Origin: Oscillospiraceae bacterium | GTDB lineage: Bacteria; Bacillota; Clostridia; Oscillospirales; Ruminococcaceae | DNA: 11,751 bases | Assembly (NCBI GenBank): GCA_900768675.1 | Contig: CAAGDT010000147.1 | Span: forward strand, 1 to 11,751 | Direction: 5' to 3' | In this document: positions 5,567 through 11,751 of the stretch, one piece after another | How the letters are laid out: each line of letters opens with the position of its first letter | How positions within the stretch are numbered: the stretch's first letter is position 1 | The notes under the pieces: generated by a model | Database searches by the model: none | What the model was told of the DNA's origin: nothing | Seen by the model: only the letters and a program-made list of their open reading frames with translations | Position numbers and translations under genes: made by a program

Positions 5567-7405
5567 ATGTATAAAGAAAAGCTTGATAAAATTCTTCTGA
5601 AGGTTCAGAAGCCCTCCCGCTACATAGGCGGCGAGCTTAATTCCGTTGAGAAAAATCCCGCAGAGGTAACAATGCGCTTTGCATTCTGCTTCCCCGATAC
5701 CTACGATATAGGTATGTCCCATTTAGGTATGAAAATCCTCTACTCCCTCATAAACGAAGTGCCGGAATACTGGTGCGAAAGGGTGTTTATGCCGCTTCCC
5801 GATATGGAGGAGCAGATGCGTAAAAACGATATTCTGCTGTACGGTCTGGAAAGCCTTGAGCCTATAAAAAACTGCGATTTTATAGGCTTTACCCTCCAGT
5901 ACGAGCTGTCCTATACCAACATTCTCTCAATGCTTGATTTAGCGGGACTTCCCGTTTTTTCAAAGGACAGAAAGGAACTGACCCCAATCGTCTGCGCCGG
6001 CGGTCCCTGCGTCTGCAACGCAGAGCCTATTGCGGATTTCGTTGACCTCTGCATTTTAGGCGAAGGGGAGGAGGTAAACCTGGAGCTTATGCGGCTGCTG
6101 GAAAAGTGCAAGGCGGAAAACTGCACAAAGGAGGAGTTTCTCTCCCGTGCAGCGCAGATTGAGGGCATTTACGTCCCCTCTCTTTACGATATTCAGTACA
6201 ATGATGACGGTACAATCAGAAGCATAACGCCTATCGGTACTGCACCCGAAAAGGTAAAAAAGCGGATTATAAAGGACTTCGACAAGGTTTACTACCCCGA
6301 GAATTTTGTTGTGCCCTTTTCGGAAATCGTCCACGACCGTGCGGTTGTGGAGGTGCTGCGTGGCTGTATAAGAGGCTGCCGCTTCTGTCAGGCGGGCTAC
6401 CTTTACCGACCCTTCCGTGAAAAGTCAATTGACACAATCGAAAAGGAAACCGTTTCCCTCTGCGAAACAACAGGCTATGACGAGGTTTCTCTCTCCTCTC
6501 TCAGCACCAGCGATTTCGCCGACATTGAGGGGCTTTTAAACCGACTTACCGACTATACCGACTCTGCAAGGGTAAACCTTTCGCTGCCCTCAATGAGAAT
6601 TGACCGTTTCAGCGAAGCCCTGCTGAACAGGATAAAAAGCGTAAGAAAAAGCGGTCTTACCTTTGCTCCCGAAGCGGGCACTCAGCGGCTTCGTGACGTT
6701 ATCAACAAGAATATAACCGAGCAGAATGTTATGGACAGCTGCCGTATCGCCTTTGAGGGCGGCTATTCGGCAGTAAAGCTTTACTTTATGCTTGGACTGC
6801 CTACGGAAACTCTTGAAGATATGGACGGTATCAAGGACTTGTGCGACAAGATAATCGACCTTTACTACTCAATCCCCAACCGCCCCAAGGGAAAGGGCAT
6901 ACAGATTTCCGTATCCCTTTCAACCTTTATCCCCAAGCCCTTTACCCCCTTCCAGTTCGAGCCTCAGCCCACTGAGGAGGAGATTGACAAGCGGCAGAAA
7001 TATATCCTTGACATAATCAACTCCCGTAAGGTAAACATAAGCTGGTCGAGGTACAGCACAACTTTAATTGAAGCGGTGCTTGCCCGTGGCGACAGGCGGC
7101 TTTCTGCGGTAATCTACGCCGCATGGAAAAAGGGCTGCAAGCTTGACGGCTGGAACGAATACTTTATGTACGACAAGTGGCTTGAAGCCTTCAAGGACTG
7201 CGGAATTGACCCCGCCTTCTACGCAAACAGGTCGAGAAGTCTTGATGAAATTATGCCCTGGGATCACATGGACATTCTTGTTTCAAGAAAGTTTCTTGAA
7301 AAGGAAAACAGGCTTGCTCACCAGGGAAAAACAACGCCCAACTGCCGTGAAAAGTGCGGAGGCTGCGGCGTGAATAAATGTATAGGAGGCGCCTGCTTTG
7401 AATAA
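5567..7405 (+). CDS. B12-binding-type radical SAM protein (TIGR03960-like)
   Basis: This 612-residue protein has an N-terminal region (about 25-200) resembling a cobalamin-binding-like domain (FPDTYDIGMSHLGMKIL, later CAGGPCVCNAEP). A radical SAM core follows, whose 4Fe-4S motif CIRGCRFC places cysteines at 267, 271 and 274. The C-terminus is cysteine-rich (CREKCGGCGVNKCIGGAC), suggesting an additional metal or cluster site. The family, annotated as a radical SAM protein encoded beside or fused to DUF2344, is widespread in anaerobes; I know of no established reaction. Many Clostridia carry it between spoIVFB and a run of DUF2344, ribonuclease G and rplU genes. Here it follows the SpoIVFB-like gene and precedes DUF2344, but rng and rplU are not next. 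GAAAGG (5552-5557) precedes the ATG by nine bases. Confidence 0.9.
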   Translation: MYKEKLDKILLKVQKPSRYIGGELNSVEKNPAEVTMRFAFCFPDTYDIGMSHLGMKILYSLINEVPEYWCERVFMPLPDMEEQMRKNDILLYGLESLEPIKNCDFIGFTLQYELSYTNILSMLDLAGLPVFSKDRKELTPIVCAGGPCVCNAEPIADFVDLCILGEGEEVNLELMRLLEKCKAENCTKEEFLSRAAQIEGIYVPSLYDIQYNDDGTIRSITPIGTAPEKVKKRIIKDFDKVYYPENFVVPFSEIVHDRAVVEVLRGCIRGCRFCQAGYLYRPFREKSIDTIEKETVSLCETTGYDEVSLSSLSTSDFADIEGLLNRLTDYTDSARVNLSLPSMRIDRFSEALLNRIKSVRKSGLTFAPEAGTQRLRDVINKNITEQNVMDSCRIAFEGGYSAVKLYFMLGLPTETLEDMDGIKDLCDKIIDLYYSIPNRPKGKGIQISVSLSTFIPKPFTPFQFEPQPTEEEIDKRQKYILDIINSRKVNISWSRYSTTLIEAVLARGDRRLSAVIYAAWKKGCKLDGWNEYFMYDKWLEAFKDCGIDPAFYANRSRSLDEIMPWDHMDILVSRKFLEKENRLAHQGKTTPNCREKCGGCGVNKCIGGACFE

Positions 7406-8027
7406 TAACGTAAGAATTTTCTTTTCTAAAAGGGGCAGGGCGGTTTATATCTCCCACCTTGACCTTTACAGGGTATTCCAGCGGGCGGTGAAGCGCTGTA
7501 AGCTCCCCGTCTGGGAAACTCAGGGCTTCAATCCCCATATCTATATCACCTTTGCACTGCCGCTGGCTCTCGGAACGGAGGGCGTCTGCGAAAGCCTTGA
7601 CACAAAGCTTACCGAGGAGCTTTCCTTTGAGGAAGTACGGGACAGGCTCAATTCCGCTCTGCCCCGAGATATACGGATACTTTACGCCGACGAGCCGAAA
7701 ATAAAGCCCACCGAAATCTCCGAGTCTGAGTACGAGGTGCAGATAGACTGCGACTTTGAAAAGCTGAACTCTTTCTTTTTGCAGGAGCAGATACTTACGG
7801 AGAAAAAGACGAAGAAGGGAATTTCGGAAATTGACCTGAAACCCCATATTAAGCTGCTTGAACTGAAAGAGGGGTATGTCCGTATGCGCCTGCCCTCGGG
7901 AACGGAGTTCAACATAAACGCAAACCTTGTTTTTGACGCCTTTGAGAAGCAATACGGCGGTGAAATCGGCGGAATTAACATAAAACGCACCGGAATTTAC
8001 TGCAAAAACGGTGAAATTTTCGCCTGA
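7398..8027 (+). CDS. Radical SAM-associated DUF2344 protein (TIGR03936-like)
   Basis: This 209-residue soluble protein is the usual partner of the preceding radical SAM enzyme; in some genomes the two are fused. Recognisable features are the N-terminal RIFFSKRGRAVYISHLDLYRVFQRA (residues 6-30), with its SHLD motif, and the following WETQGFNPH and ALPLALGTEG segments, all typical of DUF2344. The biochemical role is unknown; partnership with the radical SAM protein, for example in RNA or protein modification, is inference. The start is TTG at 7398, eight bases after a strong AGGAGG (7384-7389). It overlaps the end of the radical SAM gene by eight bases, so translation is probably coupled. No clear terminator follows; the rplS promoter begins 27 bases after the stop. 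Confidence 0.88.
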   Translation: MNNNVRIFFSKRGRAVYISHLDLYRVFQRAVKRCKLPVWETQGFNPHIYITFALPLALGTEGVCESLDTKLTEELSFEEVRDRLNSALPRDIRILYADEPKIKPTEISESEYEVQIDCDFEKLNSFFLQEQILTEKKTKKGISEIDLKPHIKLLELKEGYVRMRLPSGTEFNINANLVFDAFEKQYGGEIGGINIKRTGIYCKNGEIFA

Positions 8028-8054
8028 AAAAAGCGGATTTAAGCAAAAAAGGTA

Positions 8055-8083
8055 TTGCAATTTACAAAGAAAAGTGGTATAAT
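8055..8083 (+). promoter_or_regulatory. Strong sigma-A promoter of rplS
   Basis: TTGCAA (8055-8060), a 17-base spacer and a perfect TATAAT (8078-8083) are present, with TGG at 8075-8077 giving an extended -10. The expected transcription start is near 8090. This separates rplS from the upstream radical SAM pair. Confidence 0.9.
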
Positions 8084-8089
8084 ATAAAA

Positions 8090-8267
8090 GCATTTGTAAC
8101 CGCCGCATAAGCGGCGAGGGTTAATGCAGGAGCAAAAGCGAAGCAATTGCTCCCTCAACATTAAACGGGTATTCCTCTGCATTAAAGCCGTAGAGTAAGG
8201 CTTCAGGCGGACAGGCTTCCGCCGGTAACAGTATAATGCACGAATGCCGTAACAGGAGGATTTAAAA
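8090..8267 (+). ncRNA. Structured 5' leader of rplS, candidate L19 autoregulatory leader
   Basis: About 178 nt lie between the predicted transcription start and the rplS ATG and are rich in complementarity. Hairpins: 8101-8106/8111-8116 (CGCCGC/GCGGCG) and 8129-8135/8147-8153 (GGAGCAA/TTGCTCC). A long two-part stem pairs 8168-8174 with 8242-8248 and 8178-8184 with 8234-8240. It encloses 8185-8189/8199-8203 (AAGCC/GGCTT) and 8206-8211/8218-8223 (GGCGGA/TCCGCC). A competing nine-base helix, 8121-8129 with 8177-8185, uses the same central strand. No T-tract follows, so any control is more likely at translation. L19 leaders are a known class of ribosomal protein leader in Firmicutes, but I cannot verify a family match here. 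The Shine-Dalgarno AGGAGG is at 8254-8259. Confidence 0.6.
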
Positions 8268-8609
8268 ATGGATGCACTCAAGATCATTGCTCAGGACAGC
8301 ATGAAGGCTGAAGCACCTCAGTTCAACGTAGGTGACACAGTCAAGGTACACGTTAAGATTACCGAAGGCGACAAGTCCAGAATTCAGGTTTTCGAGGGAA
8401 CCGTTATTGCTAAGAAGCACGGCGGAATCAACGAAACCTTTACTGTAAGACGTGTTGCACACGGCTGCGGAATTGAAAGGGTTTTCCCCGTTCATTCTCC
8501 CGCTGTTGACAAGGTAGAAGTTGTAAGAACAGGTGTTGTTCGCAGAGCTAAGCTTTACTACCTCAAGGACAGAGTTGGTAAGGCAGCTAAGGTTAAGGCT
8601 AAGTATTAA
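8268..8609 (+). CDS. rplS: 50S ribosomal protein L19
   Basis: L19 lies at the 30S-50S interface of the ribosome. The 113-residue length fits the family. Clear family segments are FNVGDTVKVHVKITEGDKSRIQVFEGTVI (residues 19-47), the HGGINETFTVRRV stretch, GCGIERVFPVHSP and the basic ending RRAKLYYLKDRVGKAAK. AGGAGG (8254-8259) sits eight bases before the ATG. In many bacteria rplS follows trmD and rimM; here it has its own promoter and long leader, and a hairpin and a new promoter follow, so it is probably transcribed alone. Confidence 0.98.
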   Translation: MDALKIIAQDSMKAEAPQFNVGDTVKVHVKITEGDKSRIQVFEGTVIAKKHGGINETFTVRRVAHGCGIERVFPVHSPAVDKVEVVRTGVVRRAKLYYLKDRVGKAAKVKAKY

Positions 8610-8633
8610 TAGCCTCCTGAAAATAGACGATTG

Positions 8634-8673
8634 GGTAATAGCGGATTTTCCGTTATTGCCTCAATTCGCTATT
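8634..8673 (+). terminator. Dyad between rplS and lepB, possible weak terminator
   Basis: A 12-bp stem with two G-U pairs (8634-8645 with 8649-8660, loop TTT) lies 24 bases after the rplS stop. No T-tract follows it directly, so a simple intrinsic terminator is doubtful. The 5' arm also contains AATAGCG (8637-8643), which can pair with CGCTATT (8667-8673). That alternative ends two bases before the lepB -35 and eight bases before a short T-run (8682-8686). It may be a terminator, or an operator next to the lepB promoter. Confidence 0.45.
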
Positions 8674-8675
8674 TA

Positions 8676-8704
8676 TTGACGTTTTTAATCTATTATTATA
8701 TAAG
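8676..8704 (+). promoter_or_regulatory. Sigma-A promoter of the lepB-rbgA-rnhB-yraN operon
   Basis: TTGACG (8676-8681) is separated by 17 bases from TATAAG (8699-8704). It lies just upstream of the lepB ribosome site (CGGAGG, 8719-8724). No other promoter is obvious before thrC, where genes are overlapping or only 21 bases apart. Confidence 0.65.
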
Positions 8705-8731
8705 GTACAGGGTATTTCCGGAGGCAGTCAG

Positions 8732-9385
8732 ATGGAAGAAAAGGAAATAAATCAGAATATTGATGCAGCCGAAATTGTTCCGGAGGAAACCCCCGAAGCA
8801 AGGAAGAAAAGGTATGCCGCAGAGGCTTACGACTGGTTTGATACCATTCTTTTCTCCGTGCTTGCCGTGGTTGTTATCTTTACCCTGTTCACAAGGCTTT
8901 CCTCTGTTGACGGAAACTCAATGCTGCCCACTCTCCACGATAAGGAGCGCCTTCTTGTAACCGATATGTTCTATAAGCCCCAGCATAACGATATTGTGGT
9001 GCTCTGGGCGGAAAACCTCCCCTCAGAGGACGGAAACGGTATGGGTAAGGCGATAGTGAAGCGTGTTATCGGCGTAGGCGGCGACAAAATCAGTATTGAT
9101 TTCAGCAAGGGCATTGTTTACCGCAACGGCGAGGCGCTTCCCCTTGAGGTAAGCGACGGCGTTCTTTACGAGGACGGTCACGCAATCAACGACTACACAA
9201 GAGCGCCCATAGATTTTTCGGGCGAAATAACCGTTCCCGAGGGACAGATTTTTGTCCTCGGAGATAACCGTAACGGCTCTTCCGACAGCCGTGACGATAG
9301 AATAGGTCTTGTGGACGAAAACTATATTATCGGAAAGGTGTATCTTAGGATAATGCCCTTCGATAAGTTCGGAGGAGTTGTCTGA
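8732..9385 (+). CDS. lepB: Signal peptidase I
   Basis: This membrane serine protease removes signal peptides from exported proteins on the outer face of the membrane. The 217-residue protein has an acidic cytoplasmic tail (about 1-35), one transmembrane segment (about 37-54) and an external catalytic domain. The nucleophile is Ser63 in GNSMLPTL, the general base is Lys110 in IVKRVIGVGGD, and the conserved GDNRNGSSDSRD box begins at 177. A single transmembrane anchor is the Gram-positive form. CGGAGG precedes the ATG. The stop codon overlaps the rbgA start by one base (TGATG), indicating coupling. A genome may carry several paralogues, so this need not be the only signal peptidase. Confidence 0.96.
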   Translation: MEEKEINQNIDAAEIVPEETPEARKKRYAAEAYDWFDTILFSVLAVVVIFTLFTRLSSVDGNSMLPTLHDKERLLVTDMFYKPQHNDIVVLWAENLPSEDGNGMGKAIVKRVIGVGGDKISIDFSKGIVYRNGEALPLEVSDGVLYEDGHAINDYTRAPIDFSGEITVPEGQIFVLGDNRNGSSDSRDDRIGLVDENYIIGKVYLRIMPFDKFGGVV

Positions 9386-10248
9386 TGGCTTACGAGAGCG
9401 ACATTCAGTGGTTTCCCGGTCACATGACCAAAACCCGCCGCATGATTGAGGAAAACCTCCGTCTTGTGGACGCAGTAGTGGAAATTGTTGACAGCCGTAT
9501 TCCCGAATCAAGCAGAAATCCGATTATAAACGAGCTTGTTTCTTCTAAGCCACGGATACTGCTTCTGAACAAATGCGACTATTCCGACGACAGCGCAACA
9601 AACCGCTGGCGTGAATATTACGAAAAACAGGGCTTTGGCGTGCTTGTCTGTGACTGCAGAAGCGGCAAAGGCATAAATAAGTTCCTTCCCATGCTTAAAT
9701 CACGGCTTTCAGAGCTGCTGCAAAAAAGGCGGGCAAAGGGAAATATAGGAAAGGCTCTGCGGATTATGGTAGTGGGAGTTCCCAACGTAGGAAAATCCTC
9801 CTTCATAAACCGTATGGCGAATGCAAAAAAGGTTAAGGTAGAGGACAGACCGGGAGTTACCCGAGGAAAGCAGTGGGTAACAATCGACAAGGAGGTTGAG
9901 CTTCTTGATATGCCGGGTATTCTCTGGCCGAAGTTCGACGATAAGCGGGTTGCCCTTAATCTCGCTTTTACAGGCGCAATAAAGGACGACGTTACCGACG
10001 TTGAGGCACTTGCCATGGAGCTTGGCGCCTATCTTTCCGAGCATTACCCCGAAAAGCTTAAGGAGCGGTACAAGCTGGACAGCTTAGAGGGAAATATCCT
10101 GGAACTTATTGCCCGTAAGCGGGGCATGATGATTTCAGGCGGCGAGCCGGATACGGAACGGGCGGCAATAACCCTTTTGGACGAGTACAGGAGTGGAAAA
10201 ATTGGAAAAATCACCCTCGAAATGCCTCCAATTACAGGAGAGATTTGA
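9385..10248 (+). CDS. rbgA: Ribosome biogenesis GTPase RbgA (YlqF)
   Basis: RbgA drives a late step of 50S subunit assembly in the cytoplasm. It is a circularly permuted GTPase, and the permuted order is visible: G4 NKCD at 62-65 comes before G1 GVPNVGKS at 131-138, G2 near Thr159 (RPGVTRG), and G3 DMPG at 175-178. The N-terminal IQWFPGHMTKTRR is the family signature. The 287-residue length matches B. subtilis RbgA (about 282). The C-terminal helical domain (about 205-285) is present. The gene is followed by rnhB, the same order as in B. subtilis, and the two overlap by about 47 bases. Placement near rplS fits a ribosome-assembly theme. Confidence 0.97.
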   Translation: MAYESDIQWFPGHMTKTRRMIEENLRLVDAVVEIVDSRIPESSRNPIINELVSSKPRILLLNKCDYSDDSATNRWREYYEKQGFGVLVCDCRSGKGINKFLPMLKSRLSELLQKRRAKGNIGKALRIMVVGVPNVGKSSFINRMANAKKVKVEDRPGVTRGKQWVTIDKEVELLDMPGILWPKFDDKRVALNLAFTGAIKDDVTDVEALAMELGAYLSEHYPEKLKERYKLDSLEGNILELIARKRGMMISGGEPDTERAAITLLDEYRSGKIGKITLEMPPITGEI

Positions 10249-10831
10249 ATTTGACAGCGGTTTTCGGGCTGCTCACGGCGTAATCTGCGGCATTGACGAG
10301 GCGGGACGGGGTCCTCTTGCAGGAGATGTTTACGCTGCTGCGGTGATACTGCCCGAGGGCGTGCTCATTGAGGGACTGGACGACAGCAAGAAGCTTTCCG
10401 AAAAGAAAAGGGAAGCCCTTTTCAATGAAATAACCGAAAAGGCGCAGTCTTACTGTATTGCCACGGCTACGGCGGCGGAAATAGACGAGCTTAATATACT
10501 GAACGCTACATTCCTTGCGATGAACAGGGCGGTAAACGGACTTTCGGTAAAGCCGGATTTTGCTATTGTTGACGGCAACAGGCTGCCGGAGCTTCCATGT
10601 GAAGCGCAGGCGGTTGTAAAGGGCGACAGCCTTTCCGCAAGCATAGCAGCGGCTTCAATTCTTGCCAAGGTTGCAAGAGACAGATATATGCAGGAGCTTG
10701 ACCAAAAGTACCCCGAATACCTTTTCGCAAAGCACAAGGGCTACGGCACAAAGCTGCACTACGAAATGGTTGCAGAATACGGGCTTTGCCCAGAGCACCG
10801 GAAATCATTTTTCAAGAGGCATAAGCCATGA
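10202..10831 (+). CDS. rnhB: Ribonuclease HII
   Basis: This enzyme removes ribonucleotides from DNA and degrades RNA-DNA hybrids. Family motifs are CGIDEAGRGPLAG (first Asp and Glu of the active site), the LDDSKKLSEKKRE segment, the AIVDG strand, SIAAASILAKVARD and HKGYGT. I prefer the TTG at 10202 as start because AGGAG (10189-10193) lies eight bases upstream; the GTG at 10193 overlaps that AGGAG and would have no usable ribosome site. This gives about 209 residues, close to the E. coli type and shorter than B. subtilis RnhB, which has an N-terminal extension. The reading frame overlaps the end of rbgA and ends in ATGA shared with the next gene. Confidence 0.95.
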   Translation: MEKSPSKCLQLQERFEFDSGFRAAHGVICGIDEAGRGPLAGDVYAAAVILPEGVLIEGLDDSKKLSEKKREALFNEITEKAQSYCIATATAAEIDELNILNATFLAMNRAVNGLSVKPDFAIVDGNRLPELPCEAQAVVKGDSLSASIAAASILAKVARDRYMQELDQKYPEYLFAKHKGYGTKLHYEMVAEYGLCPEHRKSFFKRHKP

Positions 10832-11223
10832 GCGTAAGAAGCGAAAGAGGCGCTTTCGGCGAGGAGCAGACCGCCCTTTATCTTATAAACCGTGGTTACA
10901 GAATACTTGCCCGCAACTACCGCAGGAAATGCGGCGAAATAGATATTATAGCCGACAAAGACGGCGTGATTGCAGTAGTAGAGGTAAAGACCCGTAAATT
11001 CGGCAGTCTTACCGCAGGCGTAGAGGCTGTTACAAGGAAAAAGATGAGAAGGATAATCGAAACAACCCGTATGTATCTCTATGAAACAGGAACAGAGGCG
11101 GGAGTAAGGTTTGACGTAGCAGAGGTTACGATAACTACTGAGGAAAATCCACGCCTGCTTGAAATAAACTACTATGAAAACGCTTTTGACCTATTAAGTG
11201 CTCACATGCATACATATTATTGA
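10828..11223 (+). CDS. yraN: UPF0102 (YraN-family) nuclease-like protein
   Basis: This 131-residue protein has a predicted restriction-endonuclease-like fold. Motifs are GAFGEEQTALYLINRGYRILARNYR near the N-terminus, then GEIDIIADKDGVIAVVEVKTR, where the Asp and the EVK form the PD-(D/E)XK-type core. Its biological role is poorly defined. The family is often found beside rnhB, as here, and the starts overlap (ATGA at 10828-10831). It is likely translated by coupling with rnhB. Length is slightly above the usual 115-125 residues because of the C-terminal tail (AFDLLSAHMHTYY). Confidence 0.92.
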   Translation: MSVRSERGAFGEEQTALYLINRGYRILARNYRRKCGEIDIIADKDGVIAVVEVKTRKFGSLTAGVEAVTRKKMRRIIETTRMYLYETGTEAGVRFDVAEVTITTEENPRLLEINYYENAFDLLSAHMHTYY

Positions 11224-11244
11224 AAAAACAGAAAGGGAACAGCT

Positions 11245-11751
11245 ATGAATTACAGAAGCACACGCAACAACGGCGTTGTTGTAACAAGCGCAGAGGCAAT
11301 TGCTCAGGGGCTTTCTTCTGAGGGCGGACTTTTCGTACCCGAATCGCTGCCCGTGCTTTCAAAGGAGGATATTCTCGCTCTTTGCGACAAATCCTACCCC
11401 GAAAGAGCTTTCGACATCTTTAAGCTTTTTCTCACCGATTTTACCGACGAGGAAATTAAGCACTGTGTAAACGGCGCTTACGGCAGCAATTTCGATACCG
11501 ACAATGTTTCCGAGCTTTCACATCTCCTTACGGGAACATACATTCTTGAGCTCTGGCATGGTCCTACCTGCGCCTTCAAGGATATGGCGCTCCAGATTCT
11601 CCCCTATCTTCTGACCTGCTCCGCTAAGAAAACCATCGACGGAAAGAAGATTGCAATTCTTGTTGCAACTTCGGGCGATACGGGCAAGGCGGCTCTCGAG
11701 GGCTTCAAGGACGTTGAGGGCACCTGCATCACCGTTTTCTACCCTGAGGAC
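11245..11751 (+). CDS. thrC: Threonine synthase, 5' part (cut by window end)
   Basis: The first 169 residues of a PLP enzyme that converts O-phosphohomoserine to threonine are present. The start reads MNYRSTRNNGVVVTSAEAI, then GLSSEGGLFVPESLP, which is characteristic of threonine synthases. LELWHGPTCAFKDMALQ holds the PLP-binding Lys112, and LVATSGDTGKAALEGF (about 139-154) holds the phosphate-binding SGDTG loop. No stop is reached before the window ends; the full protein is usually about 490-500 residues. A weak AAAGGGA site lies upstream of the ATG. The gap to yraN is 21 bases, so co-transcription is plausible, though threonine synthesis is unrelated to its neighbours. Confidence 0.96.
   Translation, partial: MNYRSTRNNGVVVTSAEAIAQGLSSEGGLFVPESLPVLSKEDILALCDKSYPERAFDIFKLFLTDFTDEEIKHCVNGAYGSNFDTDNVSELSHLLTGTYILELWHGPTCAFKDMALQILPYLLTCSAKKTIDGKKIAILVATSGDTGKAALEGFKDVEGTCITVFYPED

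Noticed and set aside
7251..8108. A 285-codon open frame on the minus strand
   Set aside because: It runs antisense across the end of the radical SAM gene and all of the DUF2344 gene, both well supported. It has no family features.
8101..8116. CGCCGC/GCGGCG hairpin as a terminator for the radical SAM operon
   Set aside because: It is not followed by T residues and lies downstream of the rplS promoter, so it belongs to the rplS leader.

Overview
The window reads as chromosomal DNA from a Gram-positive Firmicute of the class Clostridia. A Ruminococcus/Oscillospiraceae-like genome is my best guess. The reasons are strong AGGAGG-type ribosome binding sites, sigma-A promoters, RNase HII beside RbgA, a lipobox lipoprotein, a BofA/SpoIVFB-type sporulation module, and the radical SAM plus DUF2344 pair that sits next to spoIVF genes in many Clostridia. 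Genes are densely packed with mostly housekeeping functions. I see no phage, insertion sequence, CRISPR array, tRNA or rRNA.

Layout: (1) guaA (GMP synthase) lies on the minus strand at 154-1695 with its own promoter. Bases 1-153 hold no gene I can support. (2) A divergent, apparently monocistronic gene at 1901-4021 encodes a 706-residue lipoprotein with a C-terminal HEFMH zinc-protease motif; it has its own promoter and a strong terminator. (3) A tightly coupled four-gene operon at 4136-5527 encodes a YaaL/DUF2508 protein, a BofA-like membrane protein, a 120-residue single-pass protein in the SpoIVFA position, and a SpoIVFB-like M50 site-2 protease. (4) A separate sigma-A promoter whose -10 starts one base after the protease stop codon drives a B12-binding-type radical SAM protein and its DUF2344 partner (5567-8027). 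(5) rplS (ribosomal protein L19) has a near-consensus promoter and a roughly 180-nt structured leader (8055-8609). (6) A run of lepB, rbgA, rnhB, yraN and thrC (8676 to the window edge) overlaps or nearly abuts throughout and looks like one operon from a promoter at 8676-8704.

How the genes fit together: region 3 places a membrane-embedded protease, its likely inhibitor BofA, and a probable membrane partner in one transcript. In Bacillus subtilis the corresponding bofA and spoIVFAB genes are at different loci, and their products control processing of pro-sigma-K. The SpoIVFA-position protein here has no room for the usual LytM/M23 domain. Regions 5 and 6 have a ribosome and cell-envelope theme: L19, the 50S assembly GTPase RbgA, signal peptidase I, and RNase HII. 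Several starts are TTG codons backed by well-placed Shine-Dalgarno sequences (4970, 7398, 10202).

The most interesting items are the compact bofA-spoIVF-like module, the rplS leader with two mutually exclusive long-range pairings, and the uncharacterised metalloprotease-like lipoprotein.
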